The notes under the pieces: model-generated
Told to the model about the DNA's origin: nothing
The model's input: the letters and a program-made list of their open reading frames with translations, nothing else
The model's database searches: none
Assembly (NCBI GenBank): GCA_964369475.1
Contig: CAYJFK010000085.1
Span: forward strand, 1-7,379
Length of the DNA: 7,379 nt
Origin: CAYJFK01 sp964369475
GTDB taxonomy: Bacteria > Bacillota > Clostridia > Oscillospirales > Feifaniaceae
Direction: 5' to 3'
In this document: positions 5,573 through 7,379 of the stretch, piece by piece
How the letters are laid out: the number at the start of each line of letters is the position of its first letter
How positions within the stretch are numbered: the first letter of the stretch is position 1
Program-made: the position numbers and the translations under genes

Positions 5573-6485
5573 ATGCTAATACTGTGACGTAGCCAACATA
5601 ACAGGCTAAGAGGGCAAAGCCCTGCATACGGTAGGTTTTGCCAGTAAGTGCCGGAGGAAGGGTTAGAATAAGCATTACAAATGCTGCCATCGGAATGTCT
5701 ATCATCATGGCGGCCTGCGATACAGCTATTGAGGCTATCGCCGCAGGAATACCTATAACGCAGAGTACATTTAGGATGTTTGCGCCAAGAATATTTCCGA
5801 TAGACATGCCTGCCATGCCGATCTTTACAGACATAATGGCCGTTACAAGCTCGGGGAGCGATGTTCCGAGAGCTATAAAGGTAGAGGCTATAAAACGCTC
5901 GGGAATGCCAAGATTTGTTGCTATAAGAACGCCATTGTCTACAAGCAGTCTTGCGCCTACAAATAGGGCGGCGGCAGATATAACAAGAGTTAAAATTGTC
6001 TTGCCCATAGGGCCTGTGCCGTCTTCGGGTTCTTCACCGATTTTACGCTGACGAGCCGAAAGATATGTGTATATGCAGAACATTAGAACAAAAACAAGCC
6101 CCATAATGCGGCTTACTCCGCCAAATAGATAGGAAACGACAAAGAGAGCACCAAGCGCCCCGTAGAAATAAAGCGTACGCCAAGTGAGCATACTCTTATC
6201 AAAAGACGGTGGCGAGAGCACAAGCACTATACCTGCGATGAGTGAAGTATTACAAATAATAGAGCCAAGCGAGTTGCCAACAGCTATATCAGCAGAGCCT
6301 GATAGCCCTGCGAGGGTCGATACGAGCACCTCGGGCAGTGTCGTTCCGAGCGAAACGATTGTCGCACCAATTACAAGCTCGCTCATGCCGATTCGCCTTG
6401 CTATTGCAACGGCCGCCGTAACAAAACTGTCTCCACCCTTAATAATTAATAAAAGACCGAGAACAAAAAGAATATAAACTAACAT
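5571..6485 (-). CDS. YrbG-like Na+/Ca2+ exchanger (CaCA family)
   Basis: A 304-residue integral membrane protein with about ten hydrophobic segments, typical of prokaryotic calcium/sodium antiporters that export Ca2+ using the Na+ gradient. Both alpha repeats are present: GATIVSLGTTLPEV (40-53) with GNSLGSIICN (70-79), and STFIALGTSLPELVT (201-215) with GNILGANILN (230-239). The ion-binding glutamates are E52 and E212, with N71 and N231 in the partner helices. A charged cytoplasmic-type loop (about 146-162) separates the halves, consistent with inverted-repeat topology. I chose the ATG at 6483-6485, with AGGAGG 4 nt upstream. The frame remains open 32 codons further, but that ATG has no ribosome binding site and would add residues across a likely RNA hairpin. 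It is the first gene of a run with the MBL and GNAT genes. Confidence 0.93.
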   Translation of the reverse strand: MLVYILFVLGLLLIIKGGDSFVTAAVAIARRIGMSELVIGATIVSLGTTLPEVLVSTLAGLSGSADIAVGNSLGSIICNTSLIAGIVLVLSPPSFDKSMLTWRTLYFYGALGALFVVSYLFGGVSRIMGLVFVLMFCIYTYLSARQRKIGEEPEDGTGPMGKTILTLVISAAALFVGARLLVDNGVLIATNLGIPERFIASTFIALGTSLPELVTAIMSVKIGMAGMSIGNILGANILNVLCVIGIPAAIASIAVSQAAMMIDIPMAAFVMLILTLPPALTGKTYRMQGFALLACYVGYVTVLA

Positions 6486-6501
6486 ATAACCTCCTAAAGC
6501 T

Positions 6502-6557
6502 GAAACGGGATATACTAAGCGGCTTAAAACTAATCCGACAATTTGAACACCCGTTTC
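6502..6557 (-). promoter_or_regulatory. Structured leader of the exchanger gene
   Basis: GAAACGGG (6550-6557, read on the minus strand) and CCCGTTTC (6502-6509) form a perfect 8-bp stem enclosing 40 nt, ending 6 nt before the ribosome binding site at 6490-6495. Inside, CGG and CCG halves and the palindrome AAGCGGCTT (6518-6526) could make a second stem. The predicted start of the nearer promoter falls at the 5' arm. No known riboswitch class (yybP-ykoY was considered) is recognised. Confidence 0.45.
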
Positions 6558-6560
6558 TAT

Positions 6561-6589
6561 ATTGTACCAAATAACCCCCATTAATGCAA
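6561..6589 (-). promoter_or_regulatory. Proximal promoter of the exchanger gene
   Basis: On the minus strand TTGCAT (6584-6589), 17 bp, then TACAAT (6561-6566). Transcription would begin near 6553-6556, at the first arm of the leader stem. Confidence 0.6.
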
Positions 6590-6686
6590 GTCGAAGTATG
6601 TTTTTTATGCATGATTATTTTGGTTAGGGTGATAGATGTAATCCAAATTTCAAGCACACTTGACCTTAGAGCCTTGTTACATTATT

Positions 6687-6714
6687 ATATTATCAACATA
6701 AAGAAACATTTCAA
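6687..6714 (-). promoter_or_regulatory. Possible distal promoter of the exchanger gene
   Basis: On the minus strand TTGAAA (6709-6714), 16 bp, then TAATAT (6687-6692); TATAAT at 6684-6689 is an alternative -10 with a 19-bp spacer. It would give a leader of about 190 nt. The A/T-rich surroundings make chance matches likely. The 6590-6686 stretch holds no gene that I can support. Confidence 0.4.
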
Positions 6715-6761
6715 AATCTTAGTTTAATTTTGCTATTTCTATATATTTATAGTGATTTTTA

Positions 6762-6790
6762 TTGACACATTACTCTATATAAGGGATAAT
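6762..6790 (+). promoter_or_regulatory. Promoter of the plus-strand GNAT gene
   Basis: Perfect -35 TTGACA (6762-6767), 17-bp spacer, -10 GATAAT (6785-6790). Transcription would start near 6797, only about 20 nt before the start codon, so there is no room for a regulatory leader. Confidence 0.75.
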
Positions 6791-6817
6791 ATTTCCATAA
6801 ATATACGGGGGTGCGTT

Positions 6818-7312
6818 ATGGCTGTTATACGAAAAATGGAAAAGGGCGATATAAAAAGGGTGCTCGAGATTTACGGTCAAGGGATAAAATCGGGCAGGTC
6901 GACATTTAACGACAAAGTGCCGACTGTTGATATGTGGGACAAAGGGCACCACGATTTTGCACGCTTTGTCGCATGCGAGGACGGCGAGGTAATAGGCTGG
7001 GGCGCAATATCTCCTACCAGTGCTCGGGAGTGCTACAAAGGTGTATGCGAAGCGAGCGTATATATCGACGAGGCGCACAGAGGGGGCGGCATAGGCAGTG
7101 CTCTTTTGAATGCGGTAATCGAGGAGAGCGAAGCACATGGAGTATGGACACTCTTTGGCTCTATATTTGCAACAAACACAGCAAGCATTAAGATGAGCGA
7201 AAACAACGGCTTTAGAGTAATAGGTTACAGAGAGCGCATTGCAAAAGACATTCACGGCATATGGCAAAACGTAGTCCACATGGAGCGCCGCAGTAAAATT
7301 GTAGGCATCTAA
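6818..7312 (+). CDS. Phosphinothricin acetyltransferase-like GNAT enzyme
   Basis: A 164-residue GNAT protein with the layout of the Pat/Bar/YwnH group, which acetylate amino-group substrates such as phosphinothricin or methionine sulfoximine. The N-terminal VIRKMEKGDIKRVLEIY is the usual first strand and helix. VIGWGAISP (58-66) and CEASVYIDEAHRGGGIGSALL (77-97) carry the candidate catalytic glutamate (E78) and the acetyl-CoA loop R88-G93. FATNTASIKMSENNGF (117-132) and a late GIWQNVVHMER (147-157) complete the family pattern. I chose ATG 6818-6820 with GGGGG 6 nt upstream, because the longer frame beginning at 6752 would start upstream of the promoter. In clostridia the physiological substrate of these proteins is usually unknown, so resistance activity is not implied. 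The gene is transcribed divergently from the exchanger. Confidence 0.9.
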   Translation: MAVIRKMEKGDIKRVLEIYGQGIKSGRSTFNDKVPTVDMWDKGHHDFARFVACEDGEVIGWGAISPTSARECYKGVCEASVYIDEAHRGGGIGSALLNAVIEESEAHGVWTLFGSIFATNTASIKMSENNGFRVIGYRERIAKDIHGIWQNVVHMERRSKIVGI

Positions 7313-7351
7313 TAACATTATTACAAGACCAAATCTATAATTATATACGAA

Positions 7352-7379
7352 AAAGCAGTGACAAAGACGTCACTGCTTT
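7352..7379 (+). terminator. Terminator after the plus-strand GNAT gene (cut by window end)
   Basis: An 11-bp perfect stem, AAAGCAGTGAC (7352-7362) with GTCACTGCTTT (7369-7379), has a 6-nt loop, 39 bp after the stop codon. The right arm ends in TTT at the window edge, so the rest of the T-run is outside. Confidence 0.75.

Noticed and set aside
6486..6581. 32-codon N-terminal extension of the exchanger
   Set aside because: The upstream ATG has no ribosome binding site, and the extension covers the proximal promoter start and leader stem. The ATG at 6483-6485 has AGGAGG.
6486..6680. yybP-ykoY-type riboswitch upstream of the exchanger
   Set aside because: The leader is long enough and the gene is a cation transporter, but the characteristic conserved core bases were not seen.
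6770..7318. Long (182-codon) open frame on the minus strand opposite the PAT-like GNAT gene
   Set aside because: It mirrors the plus-strand gene, shows no family motif and is cysteine/tyrosine-rich like a shadow frame. The plus-strand gene has promoter, ribosome binding site, motifs and terminator.
1..7379. CRISPR array, tRNA/rRNA, insertion sequence or antiphage system
   Set aside because: No regular spacer-repeat pattern, no cloverleaf or rRNA sequence, and no transposase, nuclease or effector-type genes were found; the XRE protein alone does not indicate a toxin-antitoxin or defence system.

Overview
The window looks like chromosomal DNA from an anaerobic member of the Bacillota (Clostridia-like). 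The reasons are AGGAGG-type ribosome binding sites, very A+T-rich intergenic DNA with near-consensus sigma-A promoters, use of GTG and TTG starts, and a glutamate dehydrogenase that closely resembles, from memory, the clostridial (Clostridium symbiosum type) enzyme. No rRNA, tRNA, CRISPR array, insertion sequence or phage gene was seen. Every recognised gene except the last lies on the minus strand, so the transcription units are read from right to left.

Left part (1-884): a visibly A+T-rich two-gene unit encodes a 41-residue single-pass membrane peptide, followed by a membrane-anchored XRE-type repressor-like protein. The peptide is a gapless near-copy of the repressor's membrane anchor (18 of 38 residues identical). 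It is preceded by a cluster of helically phased GCAAC-core repeats and a good promoter. This is the least conventional part of the window. 945-2291 is gdhA, flanked by a strong hairpin terminator and by a promoter embedded in two inverted repeats.

Middle (2579-4043): thiE (thiamine phosphate synthase) overlaps a HAD-family phosphatase by 8 bp. The phosphatase starts at TTG directly after an in-frame stop. The pair has its own promoter and a clear terminator. The coupling suggests that the phosphatase acts on a thiamine-pathway phosphate ester. No TPP riboswitch is visible upstream.

Right part (4051-7379): a YrbG-like Na+/Ca2+ exchanger, a metallo-beta-lactamase-fold hydrolase with all metal ligands, and a GNAT acetyltransferase follow one another on the minus strand with gaps of about 75-85 bp. 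The exchanger has a long leader with two candidate promoters; the nearer one would start the RNA almost exactly at an 8-bp inverted repeat that closes just before the ribosome binding site. Diverging from it on the plus strand is a phosphinothricin-acetyltransferase-like GNAT gene with its own consensus promoter and a terminator that runs off the window end.

Most genes are ordinary housekeeping or accessory metabolism. The points worth following are the duplicated membrane-anchor peptide/repressor pair, the thiE-HAD coupling and the structured exchanger leader.
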